This document shows positions 48,101 through 58,900 of a stretch of DNA of 64,000 nt, one piece after another. Position 1 is the stretch's first letter. Each line of letters starts with the position of its first letter. The notes under the pieces are model-generated. The model did not search any database and was not told the origin of the DNA. It was given only the letters and a program-made list of their open reading frames with translations. Location: positions 13,963,001 to 14,027,000 of the forward strand of contig CP141126.1 in assembly GCA_035236585.1 (NCBI GenBank). Direction: 5' to 3'. Position numbers and translations under genes: made by a program. The stretch comes from Warburgia ugandensis (taxonomy: Eukaryota; Streptophyta; Magnoliopsida; Canellales; Canellaceae).

Positions 48101-49529
48101 TGCGGGCTTGTATTGGTAGACATCCCTACCTACACTATATTTGTAATTTTGTGGTAGTCTATAATCCCCACATACACCTCCATCTTTAGCCCGTAAATCT
48201 TGATATTCCTTTTTATACGAGTGATTTCAATTCCTTTTTATGTATTCATTACTATTACATTTACCTTTTATCCATTGTGTTGGCAACCCAAATATTCATA
48301 AGATTCAGCAAATGTTCATGAGAATTCCGGAAAAAATCAGAGAAAAATTCATTTTTTCAAATATGACTTTAAGATTTTCATTTGAATTTTAACTAGATTT
48401 ACAAATACTATTTGAGAATTTGGCAAATCATTTGTGAAACTTGAGTTTTATTCTATAAAATTTACATTACATTCTTGAAATTTGCGCTAAATTTCAAAAA
48501 TATAGAAACATATAATTCATTTGGAAAAAAAAAAAATCAAGGCATCAAAAAGTCACGACTCTTTCCAAAAGTTTTTAGTAATTAGGAGAATATTTTGTGA
48601 CTATGCTTTCGTCTATATTACAAGAGCAGCAAACACTGCAACTATGTGGCAATCACAATGTATGTAGCATTGTAGCAAGCAGACTCTGTCCTTGTGTGAC
48701 ATTTAAAGCGTCTAAAGTTCACTTAGAGATGTTGCTATTTACACAAGTAACTTGTGCAGGCATATACTATTGAGCTAGAAGCAGAGCTGGAACAGCTGAA
48801 AGAGGAAAACAACAGACTCAGGAGAGAGCAGGTATCTTCTCAACAAGAGTTGCATTATAGTCTTTTGTTAGTAGGGTTTTCTTGATGAATCACACTAACT
48901 AGAAGCAATTGCTTTCTTGATCTCCGCCAGGAAGAAGCAGCAGAGAGGAGAAGAAGAAAGGTACGTTACTATCCTTCGCTATTATTTGCTTATGGGGTTT
49001 TATTTGGATTTGAAGATTTAGTTATTAATATTAGCATTTGCTAATAATTGGTCTTCCTTCGTTTCATTTCTGCTTCCAAAGATACCGTCAGTCCCTCTTG
49101 ATTGTATAGTCAATGAGTCTTTTGGATGATAGAATTATCTGATCTGTCCGACGGGGATGAGCGCAATTCTAATTTATGTGCTTTCTAGGTTATGACATAA
49201 GCATACATTTTTTCTACTGCACCCACAAGAGATCAAACTATAGATTTCCAACCATCCTTTGAGACCTCCTAGTTAGGTGTCCTGTTTGCAGCAGATAAAT
49301 GCTTTTGGGTCATTTTTTCTTGCTCCTGTTTGCATGTGCCACAAAATATGTTCTTTTAGTAGTATTTTTCCCCGCTCCTTTGGGGACCAATTTTTCTTGC
49401 TTTGAAATTCCTAATAAAACGTTGATGTTTATTATTCAGATTGTGGAGGCGCTGATGGCCAAGAAGACTTCATCAACCTTTGAGATGAAAACTTGGATGT
49501 TGAGGAGGACTTTAACTGGTCCGTGGTGA
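45133..49529 (+). CDS. ABI5/ABF (group A) bZIP transcription factor, four coding exons
   Basis: Exons 45133-46257, 48760-48831, 48931-48960 and 49440-49529 (stop TGA) give 438 residues. All introns are phase 0 and GT-AG; intron 1 is 2.5 kb. C1 (about 51-87) contains RQSSIYSLTLDEFQ and MNMDEFLANIW. C2 (128-150) is RQGSFTIPAPLCSKTVDEVW, and C3 (173-194) is RQPTLGEMTLEDFLIKAG. All three start with RxxS/T sites of the kind phosphorylated by SnRK2 kinases. A Gly/Gln/Pro-rich middle follows. The basic region has N-x7-R (Asn363, Arg371), and zipper leucines are 381, 388 and 395. C4 is MLRRTLTGPW at the C-terminus. Known members bind ABREs in the nucleus and mediate ABA responses; ABF/AREB-like is the best fit. 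ATG 45133 has weak context (T at -3); Met23 (45199) has a better one (ACATGG). Confidence 0.95.
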
Positions 49530-52500
49530 TTAAGAGATCCTCCCCTTTACTCTTGGTTAACATATATAAGTCCAGTATTAATAGAATCACTTAACTTGCT
49601 CTAGTTATGGTATCATCTCGTGTAGCTGTCATTAGGATCATGTTAAGACATTTTAGTTAATCTAGAGGACACTGTCATAAGGTGGTTCTGAAAGCCAAAA
49701 ATGAGAAGATGGCCAACGGTGGTCAAGGAAAAGACATAATAATCACTTTATTATCAATCAGCTGCCGAGTCTACTTTAGTTCATAAGGCGAGATTGTGTC
49801 ATCATCGCGTCTTCTATCAACCTGTACAGCAAAGAGATCCGAGGGTGAAGACAAAAGATTCAGATGTCAACCAACTTGAAATGCTGAAAGTGAGTAAAAA
49901 CTATTAAAATTTTTGGACTTGTACTGAAAGAGCTCCGAAGGCACTTGCTCGGATGTCAAGCAACTTGAAATGCTGAAAGTAAGTAAAAACTGCTCAAAAT
50001 TTTTGGAGTTGTACTGAAAGAGCTCCGAAGGCACTTGCTTGGCTACCCAGCGACAAAGTAGGAAAGGGAGAAGTATGAGTTGGTGGTCGGAGTATTTCTC
50101 GAACTAATTTTAGCTGTATAAAGAAAGAACCATACAGAGAGTGAGTTCTGTCTCCGCATGTTGGTAAGATGTAATTCTGCTTTTGCTTTTAACATAAGTC
50201 TATATATAGGAGTATGGTTTGCATATGCCGGTATCTGTGGCGGGTATTGATAGTAATATTGATCTATGATATTGGTTTTCCATTCGCTGGGTTGAGTGTA
50301 GCTCGTGGGCACGCATGTGCTGTTACTATCACCAGTTGTTGGCGAGTAGTATCAGGTCACCCGAATCAAATGAAGCAGCTTAAGGTAACATGTGAAGGGC
50401 ATACAATCATTCAATTGACGAGGCTTGTGGTGGACCCAGGTAAGGCTGCTTAGTGTTTATGGCAATTTGTGAGATCCCATCACACACTATAGAATTCCTC
50501 GATACGAAGATAATATCCAACAAAAGATGCCCCATTCGGAGGAAAACCAAACCATCTCTGAAGACAACATGGTTGTATATATGGTCCTTTCCAAAAATTA
50601 CGGATGGAATGAGTCAAAATTTTCTTTTACCGACTATGAAATTGATGATTCAAATTTATAACGATCTATAACTACGATCAAAGGGAAGAGGCAGGCAGGT
50701 TGAAGTTTTGTTGCTGCTATAAAAGCAATATTTACATTTTATTTTTTTACCACAGTTGCATATTGTTGTCATATTGTGTTACTAAAGATCTAGTATTGGT
50801 GGGAATTACATGCACGATGGCTGTCTCATGCTATCTTACAATGCACTTTATTGGAGTGTTCCTCCAGCTTTATGATTATTTTTTTCTGCTTTCTAGAAAA
50901 ATGTGTGTGTGAATACTCTAGAACCACTAGAAAATTGGAAAATCTATGACATTTTTAACCACTTATTTCTAGCTTATAACTTATTAAATTCCAAAAGGAT
51001 AAAGGTTAGGTTTATTCACTGACTAAGGCCTTTCCATATAGAAAAGGTTTTTTCTATTTCCAGATATGGGCTTGCTTCTCTTAGGGTCCCATCCATCATT
51101 TAGTCTGTTTTTCTTTTTAACTTTTTATATATTCTTGACTAAGAGCACCTACTATGGAGGAGAAAAGGGTGTACACGCCCCTTTTTCATGTTAGATAAAC
51201 TATGTTCGTCCGTTCATCATCTTAGGAATGGTATAAATAAGCGTGATATCAAATTTCATAGTTCTAGACTATCTTTCTTTAGATTAAAAGAAAATTACAT
51301 TCATATGTTTTTATTAACTTGTGCAAAAACCTAAAAAAAAAAAATAGTCGAGTTCTCAAGAATTATCTACTTTTGGTATTTTAAACATAATTAATAGCTT
51401 ATACTAACAAAAAAAGGTTTACTATGCATGAAAATAAGCATGTGCTCCTTTTCTCCTATAGGGCATGTATTCTTAGCAGGACTCTATAATTTATAAGTAT
51501 GAAATTTTAAAAAGAAGAAAAAACAAAAAAAAACCTCTAACAACTAATGGGTTCTTGGTTCTTGGCTAGGTTTTTAGTAGCAGTAAACTCATTCATGAAA
51601 TTTAAAAGGTTCTGAAAAGGCGAATAACTTGTTTTATTGGAAGATGGGTTCACGTGTGCTTTTTATTTTACAAAGTTTTCACTTGGATATACTTAAATAC
51701 AAATGAAAAAAATGCTTTAAATAAAGTTTTAGAATTGTTAGCACACTATACCAATAGATAATATATCTTTTGAAAATCAATTTAACATATATTTGCCTAA
51801 GGTATGAAGTTGATTATCTCACCTTTTTCTTTTCTTTTCTTTTCTTTTTACTATAGTAGCAAAGTCTAAGGTTAACATTGCCTAATACTGCATACTTTAG
51901 AGTGTAACCTATCTAAGATGGAACTAATCAGTTATGAAATACACCTAAACTAAAGAAACCAGGAATCGCCAAATGTACCTCACATCGTTTCTTAAAGAAA
52001 CAACAAATACAGTTAAACTCATTTTGGTACTTTCTTTTTCAACCACTAGCTACTTTATGAACAAGGTGATTAGACAATCTTTGTTGCATAATTGAAGCAT
52101 TAGATTTTTTGAGGTATGAAATTGTTCGTCTTAGAAATTTTATAACAATAGTACCATAACAGAAAAATCATAAGGTTGGGATTATCTATCCATATTTGCA
52201 CTTCTAGTATTTAAAAAATTATACTTATTCAAAAAAAAATTTATTTCAAAAAACGCAGCTGTGCCTCGCGTGCGTTTAAGGCACATGCACTCAAATAGTG
52301 TGTAGTTCCTGAAACATCGAGACAACTTGTCCTCTTGTACCGGTAAGCGTGAAGATCAACAACTATGAAAACAAACCGACCGTGACTGAAAATACCACGT
52401 TTAGATCAGTAGGGCCAAACTGGGTAGACGCACTGAAGTAGGGCATGTTATTTGTAGTCTCTAGTATTGCGTATATGATTCTAGGGACTGAATAAAACGC

Positions 52501-52685
52501 AGTTGTGTACGAGGTTTTGCATGATAAGAGTATGATATATCCTTTGATAAAAATTTTACAGCACTAAGATAAATATACAACAAGAGAATCCTCTAGACAA
52601 GTAGATGTGGTTATGATTAGGATAAAGGTTGACTTTCTAATCCTACACTCCCCTTCAAGGAAGATGGAAAAAAAGTGGAGATGAA
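49530..52685. other. Intergenic region downstream of the bZIP gene
   Basis: Apart from the 89-bp duplication, I see only AT-rich sequence and short open stretches without domains. Confidence 0.5.
49863..50040. repeat. 89-bp tandem duplication in the 3' flank of the bZIP gene
   Basis: Copies 49863-49951 and 49952-50040 share CAACTTGAAATGCTGAAAGT and GAGCTCCGAAGGCACTTGCT. They lie 330-510 bp after the stop codon, possibly within or just beyond the 3' UTR. Confidence 0.9.
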
Positions 52686-52689
52686 GCTT

Positions 52690-53085
52690 GCATATGAGCC
52701 ATTCAAAGCGATTACAAGCAAGGCCATCGGTGAATAAATCTGCAAGTTGAGCATCACCAGAAACAAATTATGGCCTTCCGAGAAATTGGTTCACGGACAA
52801 AATGATAATCAATTTTTAATGTGGTGCATGCGAGCATGAAAAACAGGATTACTGGCCATGTGAATGGCTAAGACATGATCACAATGTAAGATTGGTCGTT
52901 GGTAGATCAGTCTGCCGACTTCGTGAAACAAATAGTCAAACCACATGAGTGTAGCAGCTGTAAAATAGCAACAGCGCAGTATTCAGCTTCTGTGCAAGAC
53001 CTGGACGCAGTAAATTGTTTCTTGGCCATCCAAGAAACGAGGTTGGGATCAATAAAGAAGCAGCCGGCTAAAATTAGCAGTTCTA
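52690..53085 (-). pseudogene. Ty1/copia RNase H fragment
   Basis: The minus strand reads FIDPNLVSWMAKKQFTASRS, then CTEAEYCAVA, later TTLKIDYHFVREPISRKA, and ends DAQLADLFTDGLACNRF. This is the copia RNase H and C-terminal tail (consensus SRSSTEAEY, IDYHFVRE, QLADIFTK). Stops interrupt it, and no LTR of its own was recognised. It differs from the RNase H of the adjacent element (57256-57563), so it comes from another copia lineage. Confidence 0.8.
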
Positions 53086-53540
53086 AGTGTTTTCAACAGA
53101 ACAGACCAAGAATGCATGTCAACTGTTTAGGCTATAGCCCGGTTATATGGTCATTAAAGAACCTTAGGATGACTTATGTATATTATCCGAAGGGAGAGTC
53201 CTGTTTATATACCCTTCCTTCCCATCTCCTTATAAACCATCATTTTTTCCCATGTAAGTTGTGTGATAATTATGGAACCCGCTCGTCATTTTGGGACATA
53301 CTCCCAAAACTTTTCTTTATGTTTTTTTTTTTCTGTATTACAGTTCTATTTTGTTATGTTTACATCGATCTCCCTTCCCGTCTTTTAGTTTCAGCGTGCC
53401 TATCAAACTTCGTTTTTTTCATTATACCCTTCTATCTATTATTTTCTTTTTGAAATGGTAATCTATTAGAAGGGAATCAATTCTCCGATGACAAGGATGA
53501 GAAAAATACGAGAGCATCACCCGAGACATTTAGGTGAGTG

Positions 53541-53545
53541 CTTAA
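53541..53545. repeat. Target-site duplication CTTAA (left)
   Basis: The same bases occur at 58480-58484 after the right LTR. Confidence 0.85.
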
Positions 53546-53897
53546 TATTGAAGAATGATTCAAAATGATGATGTGTGATTGGGTAGTTAGTGGTTGGTCC
53601 TATTTTGATGTGTTGGTCCTATTATTAAGTGTAGATCCTATTTTTATGTAGTCAAAATATTAATGGATTAGTGGAGTTAGTGGATTAAGAAAATGTTAGT
53701 GGGTTATTGGCTTAGTTAGTGGTCTTGTACGTGTTTTTATTTCTCAGCACCGTTTCCTATTGTAAGCCTATAAAAGGCATGTTTAGTTCACTTTTTCAAT
53801 TCAATCAAATGCACACCTAATATCTGGTGTACGTTGTTCACGAGTTTGCCTCTGTCCTTTTTTATTTTCTGCATATTCTTTTGTTCTTTACCCAACA
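53546..53897 (+). repeat. Copia 5' LTR
   Basis: TATTGAAGAATG to CCCAACA, 352 bp, with a TATA motif CCTATAAAAGGC near 53768. By eye it differs from the 3' LTR at roughly 14 positions. The first bases were probably TGTTG originally. Confidence 0.92.
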
Positions 53898-53901
53898 AAT
53901 T

Positions 53902-53913
53902 TGGTATCAGAGC
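53902..53913 (+). other. Primer-binding site (initiator tRNA-Met type)
   Basis: TGGTATCAGAGC, four bases after the 5' LTR. Confidence 0.9.
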
Positions 53914-53977
53914 ACACCTTGAGAGAGTAAGTCGAGTGTAAACACATGAGTTGAGTGAAATACAAAGAGAGATAGTT

Positions 53978-54830
53978 ATGGGAAGCAACGGCAATGCAAT
54001 GGGGGCATCACAACCACTCATTCCCATCTTCAAAGGAGAAGGCTACGAATTCTAGAGTATTTGTATGAAGACTCTACTCAGACCTCAAGACCTTTGGGAC
54101 TTGGTGGAACACGGGTATGCAGATCCCGATGACGAAAGCAGGTTGTGGGAGAACAGGAAGAAGGATTCCAAGGCGTTGGTGATCATTCAACATACAGTCC
54201 ATGATAACGTCTTTTCACAAATCGCAGCGACAACGACGTCAAAGCAGGCGTGGTCTATTTTGCAGAAGGAGTTTCAAGGAGATTCGAAGGTCATTATGGT
54301 GAGATTGCAATCACTTTGGCGTGACTTTGAGACCTTGATGATGATGAATGGAGAATCGATTGCTGATTTTTTGTCAAGAGCAACGGCAATAGTCAGTCAA
54401 ATGCGGTCCTATGGCGAGAAGATTACCGACCAAACCATTGTTGAAAAGGTAATTAGAAGTTTGACTCAAAATTTTGATCATGTAGTAGCTGCTATAGAAG
54501 AATCAAAGGATTTGTCAGTTTTTTCATTTGATGAACTGATGGGGTTAATAGATCACTCGACAAGAACGAAGAAAAGGCATTTCAGGTGAAGGAGGCAGTC
54601 ACCAAATTTGGAGAAGGTGATCGTTCAACGAGTTGAGGCCGTAGAAGAGGAGGATTTCGCGGTCGTGGTTGTGGCTACGGAAGAGGCAGAGGAAGATTTG
54701 AAGGACAAAGGCAGTCCAAAGAGCAAACAAGCACCAAGAATGGAGTTCAATGTTATCATTGCAAAGGATATGATCACATAAAGGCAGATTGTTGGTACAA
54801 AGATCATAGAGCTAATTCTTGCAGCAAAGA
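53978..54830 (+). pseudogene. Copia gag (UBN2-type), disrupted
   Basis: Starts MGSNGNAMGASQPLIP; an in-frame TAG replaces Trp after KGEGYEF (near 54053). The frame then runs 54065-54589 with the UBN2 gag region (for example QIAATTTSKQAWSILQKEFQ). A shift and further stops follow at 54590-54660 in the Arg/Gly-rich part. The zinc knuckle NGVQCYHCKGYDHIKADC (C-x2-C-x4-H-x4-C) lies at about 54735-54790. Gag would form the virus-like particle and bind RNA. Confidence 0.9.
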
Positions 54831-54838
54831 ATGAAGCA

Positions 54839-55927
54839 TTGGAGAATGAAGGAGATAGTAAGCTCTTTATGGCTCATTTTCATACTAACCATAAGGCAGG
54901 TGATTTGTGGTTCGTAGATAGTGGTTGTTCGAATCACATGACTGCCACGAAATCCATATTTCAAGAACTTGATGAAGCACAAAAGATGAAGGTGCAGCTG
55001 GGAAATGGCAGGGAAATACAAGTTGAAGGAAAAGGTACGGTGGGTATTGAAACTAGCCATAGTAAACTCAAGTTTCTACATAATGTTCAATTTGTACCCG
55101 ATTTAGGATACAATTTATTGAGTGTTGGGTAACTAATGGCTAGTGGATATTCCATATTGTTTGATGATGGTACCTGTGTTATCAAAGATAAGCAAACATG
55201 TCAAGAAATGATCAAGATGACTCAAAGTAAAATGTTCCCGTTGGAAGTCTTGAATATGAGAAGTTTTGTTCTTGCTGTTGGTGGAAAAGATGACTCAAAG
55301 CTATGGCATTTGCAATATGGGCATCTCAACATCAAGGGTTTGTCATTGCTAAATCATAGAGGTATGGTTCTTGGGCTACCAAAAATTGGCTCCATTGATT
55401 TATGTGAAGGGTGTGTTTATGGGAAACAAACCCGAAAGTCATTTCCTATTGGGAAGGCTTGGAGAGCCTCAAAATGTCTTGAATTAATTCATGCTGATTT
55501 ATGTGGGCCTATGCAAACTAAGTCTCTTGGTGAGAGTCGTTATTTCTTGCGTTTTACTGATGATTATAGTAGCATGAGTTGGGTTTATTTTCTGGAAAGC
55601 AAGTCAGAAACTTTTGAAAAGTTTAGGCACTTCAAAGCTAAGGTGGAAAAGCAAAGTGGAATGTGCATCAGAGTCCTTTGCACTGATAGAGGTGGAGAAT
55701 TCTTGTCCAAGGAGTTCAAGCTTTTTTGTGAAGATAATGGCATTTATAGGGAGTTAACAGCTCCTTACACTCTAGAGCAAAAACGGTGTCGCCGAGAGGA
55801 ATAATCGGACCATTGTAGAGATGGCAAGAAGTATGTTACAAGCAAAGGGGCTTCCAAATCAATTTTGAGTGAAGGCAGTATCAACATCCGTCTATTTATT
55901 GAATATCTCTCCAACAAGGGTTGTTTG
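54839..55927 (+). pseudogene. Copia protease and integrase, disrupted and truncated
   Basis: Protease active site WFVDSGCSNHMT near 54908-54945. A stop (TAA) sits in NLLSVG-QLMASGY at 55130. The pre-integrase zinc region LWHLQYGHLN, ending in CEGCVYGKQTR, follows. The integrase core has ELIHADLCGP and VLCTDRGGEF. One extra A near 55780 shifts the frame, after which RTIVEMARSMLQAKGLPNQF and YLLNISPTRVV are readable. Integrase stops abruptly at about 55927, where inverted gag begins. Confidence 0.9.
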
Positions 55928-56731
55928 CAATGATAACATTGAACTCCATTCTTGGTGCTTATTTGCTCTCTGGATTGCCTTTGTCCTTCAAATCTTCCTC
56001 TGCCTCTTCCGTAGCCACGACCACGAAATCCTCCTCTTCCACGGCCTCGACTCGCTGAACGATCACCTTCTCTAAATTTGGTGGTTGCCTCCTTCACCTA
56101 AAATGCCTTTTCTTCGTTCTTGTCGAGTGATCTATTAATCCGTGACTCATGAGCTTAAAGAGACCCCCATCAGTTCATCAAATGAAAAAACTGACAAATT
56201 CATTTATTCTTCTATAGCAACTACTACATGATCAAATTTTTGAGTCAAACTTCTAAGTACCTTTTCAACAATGGTTTGGTCGGTAATCTTCTCGCCATAG
56301 GACCGCATTTGACTGACTATTGCCGTTGCTCTTGACAAAAAATCAGCAATCGATTCTCCATTCATCATCATCAAGGTCTCAAAGTCACGCCAAAGTGATT
56401 ACAATCTCACCATAATGACCTTCGAATCTCCTTGAAACTCCTTCTGCAAAATAGACCACGCCTGCTTTGACGTCGTTGTCGCTGCGATTTGTGAAAAGAC
56501 GTTATCATGGACTATATGTTGAATGATCACCAACGCCTTGGAATCCTTCTTCCTGTTCTCCCACAACCTGCTTTCGTCATCGGGATCTGCATACCCGTGT
56601 TCCACCAAGTCCCAAAGGTCTTGAGGTCTGAGTAGAGTCTTCATACAAATGCTCTAGAATTCGTAGCCTTCTCCTTTGAAGATGGGAATAAGTGGTTGTG
56701 ATGCCCCCATTGCATTGCCGTTGCTTCCCAT
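55924..56731 (-). pseudogene. Inverted copia gag copy
   Basis: Reverse-strand copy of gag from the start codon (complement at 56729-56731) to the zinc knuckle (NGVQCYHCK). It shares the same TAG after KGEGYEF with the plus copy. It lacks some of that copy's later changes: in the Arg/Gly-rich part, SASRGRGRGGFRGRGYGRGR is open. At 55924-55927 the four bases TTTG fit both the integrase and the inverted gag reading, a microhomology junction. Confidence 0.88.
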
Positions 56732-56796
56732 CACTATCTCTCTTTGTATTTCACTCAACTCATGTGTTTACACTCGACTTACTCTCTCAAGGTGTG

Positions 56797-56808
56797 CTCT
56801 GATACCAA
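56797..56808 (-). other. Inverted primer-binding site
   Basis: GCTCTGATACCA, the complement of TGGTATCAGAGC, next to the inverted LTR. Confidence 0.85.
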
Positions 56809-56811
56809 ATT

Positions 56812-57163
56812 TGTTGGGTAAAGAACAAAAGAATATGCAGAAAATAAAAAAGGACAGAGGCAAACTCATGAACAACGTACACCAGATATTAGGTGTGCAT
56901 TTGATTGAATTGAAAAAGTGAACTAAACATGCCTTTTATAGGCTTACAATAGGAAACGGTGCTGAGAAATAAAAACACGTACAAGACCACTAACTAAGCC
57001 AATAACCCACTAACATTTTCTTAATCCACTAACTCCACTAATCCATTAATATTTTGACTACATAAAAATAGGATCTACACTTAATAATAGGACCAACACA
57101 TCAAAAGAGGACCAGCCACTAACTACCCAATCACACGTCATCATTTTGAATCATTCTTCAATA
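56812..57163 (-). repeat. Inverted third copia LTR
   Basis: The reverse complement runs TATTGAAGAATG to CCCAACA, 352 bp, the same length as the outer LTRs. Immediately upstream on the minus strand is the polypurine tract AAGAGGGAG (57164-57172). Confidence 0.92.
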
Positions 57164-57249
57164 CTCCCTCTTGATTCAAAGTTGCAAACTCCAAGCAAAG
57201 CTCTAAAGTAGCAGAATTTCTCCTTCAATAAAGACTTCGTCAGTATGTC

Positions 57250-58127
57250 AGCCCACTACTCGTGAGTGCTATAGTACTTCAAAGTTTTCTCTTCCTTCGC
57301 AACCAAATCACAAATGAAATGGAAACGAATATCAATATGCTTTGTTCTGCCATGAAATGTTGGATTCTTCGTCATCGAGATTGTTGCTTTGTTGTCGCAG
57401 AATATCTCTATTGCTCCCTCTTGCTTTTGTTGAAGTTTAGCTAACATTCTTCTTAACCAAATAGTTTGACATGCTGCTGAAATTGCTGCAACGTACTCAA
57501 CTTCTGACTATGATAATGCTACTGTGGCTTGTTTCTTTGAGCTCCAAGTAATTACTCCTAATCCTAGAGTAAACACATTTGCTGAAAAGGTCCGCCTGTC
57601 ATCCAACGAACTTGCCCAATTGTTGTCCATGAACCCACATAATTTGAAATTGGAAACTTTGAAGTACCAAATTCCATAGTTCCAGCAATGTATTGCAGAA
57701 CCCGCTTTGCTGCTCCAAAATGATCCTTTGAAGGATGTTGCATAAACCTGGAAATAACACCAACAGAAAATGCAATATCGGTTCGAATGTGGGTCAGATA
57801 AATTAAGCCTCCAGTTAGGCTCCTGAATCTTTTAGCATCAACCATCTCTCCTCCATCTTCCTACTACAATTTCTTATTGATATTCATAGCTGCAGCTGCA
57901 AGCTTACAATTAAGCATACCAAATTTGTTGAGAAGATCCTTGGCATATTTTCTTTGTGAGATAAAAATCCCACCTTCAGCTTGTTAGACTTCAAGGCTAA
58001 GAAAGAAATGCAATAAACCCATATCTGACATTTCGAACTCATTCTTCATATGTGACTTAAACTCAGCGACAAGAGATTGAGAGGAACTCGTATAAATCAT
58101 ACCATCATTGTTTGTCTTTACGTACCA
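57250..58127 (-). pseudogene. Copia RT C-terminal part and RNase H, inverted
   Basis: The minus strand reads, from 58127: KTNNDGMIYTSSSQSLVAEF, MKNEFEMSDMGLLHFFLSLE, GGIFISQRKYAKDLLNKFGM, then RFRSLTGGLIYLTHIRTDIA and GVISRFMQHPSKDHFGAAKR. RNase H follows: VITWSSKKQATVALS, a stop, SEVEYVAA, and IFCDNKATISMTKNPTFHGR. The segment before MIYTSSS, where the catalytic YVDD should be, is missing, and RT ends a few codons further, directly against the 3' LTR. At least three stops are present. Confidence 0.88.
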
Positions 58128-58479
58128 TATTGAAGAATGATTCAAAATGATGACGTGTCATTGGGTAGTTAGTGGCTGGTCCTCTTTTGATGTGTTGGTC
58201 CTATTATTAGGTGTAGATCATATTTTTATGTAGTCAAAATATTAATGGATTAGTGGAGTTAGTGGATTAAGAAAATGTTAGTGGGTTATTGGCTTAGTTA
58301 GTGGTCTTGTACGTGTTTTTATTTCTCAGCACCGTTTCCTATTGTAAACCTATAAAAGGCATGTTTAGTTCACTTTTTCAATTCAATCAAACACGCACCT
58401 AATATATAGTGTACGTTGTTCATGAGTTTGCCTCTGTCCTTTTTTATTTTCTGCATATTCTTTTGTTCTTTGCCCAACA
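58128..58479 (+). repeat. Copia 3' LTR
   Basis: 352 bp, TATTGAAGAATG to CCCAACA, followed by CTTAA. It is not preceded by a polypurine tract in its own orientation but abuts inverted RT sequence. Confidence 0.92.
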
Positions 58480-58484
58480 CTTAA

Positions 58485-58900
58485 AATCGCTGAGAAATTG
58501 GAAACCATGTCTTTGCAGAACACCTAATATGCTGAATATGAACCTAAGTATCCAAAAGTACCTGCTTGGTCTTGCCGATCGCATCACTAAACATCCACGG
58601 TCCATTGGTGTACGATGAGAACCATCGGATAGAATTATCAGTCTCCTTCAATTGTGAGAGAATTGAAGGGCTCTATTTCCGAGTCTTTACCCCCATGTAC
58701 GTAGCCATGATTTCTACTTCTTGTAGTGAGCTATGCCCAGCGGCGCAGGAAACTCGAAGATAATGGATCCACCACTATCTCTCAAACATGCCCTGTATCC
58801 TGCCGCCTGTATTCCCGTAGCTTGCACCATCCACATGAAGTTGAAAAGATTCCAAACTCGGACGAGCGCAAGCAGGTCTTGGTTTTAGTTCATTGGTGGA
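58485..58900 (-). pseudogene. LINE RNase H-like fragment (RVT-3 type)
   Basis: The minus strand has RACLRDSGGSIIFEFPAPLG, then EVEIMATYMGVKTRK and later NGPWMFSDAIGKTKQVLLDT. This layout resembles the RNase H domain at the end of plant LINE ORF2 (G..RDS.G..I..F, AEI.AL..G, PW....I). Frameshifts are needed. The copia element may have inserted into it at 58480. Confidence 0.45.

Larger units (their letters stand above)
53546..58479. mobile_element. Rearranged Ty1/copia retrotransposon with three LTRs and an inverted core
   Basis: Order: LTR(+) 53546-53897, primer-binding site, gag, protease and integrase on + up to about 55927; then, all inverted, gag (55927-56731), primer-binding site, LTR (56812-57163), polypurine tract and RNase H/RT up to 58127; then LTR(+) 58128-58479. 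All three LTRs are 352 bp. CTTAA flanks the whole. Gag of UBN2 type, integrase before RT, and the RNase H motifs identify copia. The inverted LTR has pol and a polypurine tract on one side and primer-binding site and gag on the other. That is the arrangement of a one-LTR circle or tandem junction. Stops in gag and pol make it inactive. Confidence 0.9.

Noticed and set aside
52899-53453. 184-codon open frame on + with a hydrophobic C-terminus
   Set aside because: Its first part is antisense to copia RNase H on the minus strand, and the rest is low-complexity Phe/Leu sequence.
56676-56921. 81-codon + frame matching the complement of 53788-54033
   Set aside because: Antisense of the inverted copia leader and gag start; it appears twice only because the segment is duplicated.
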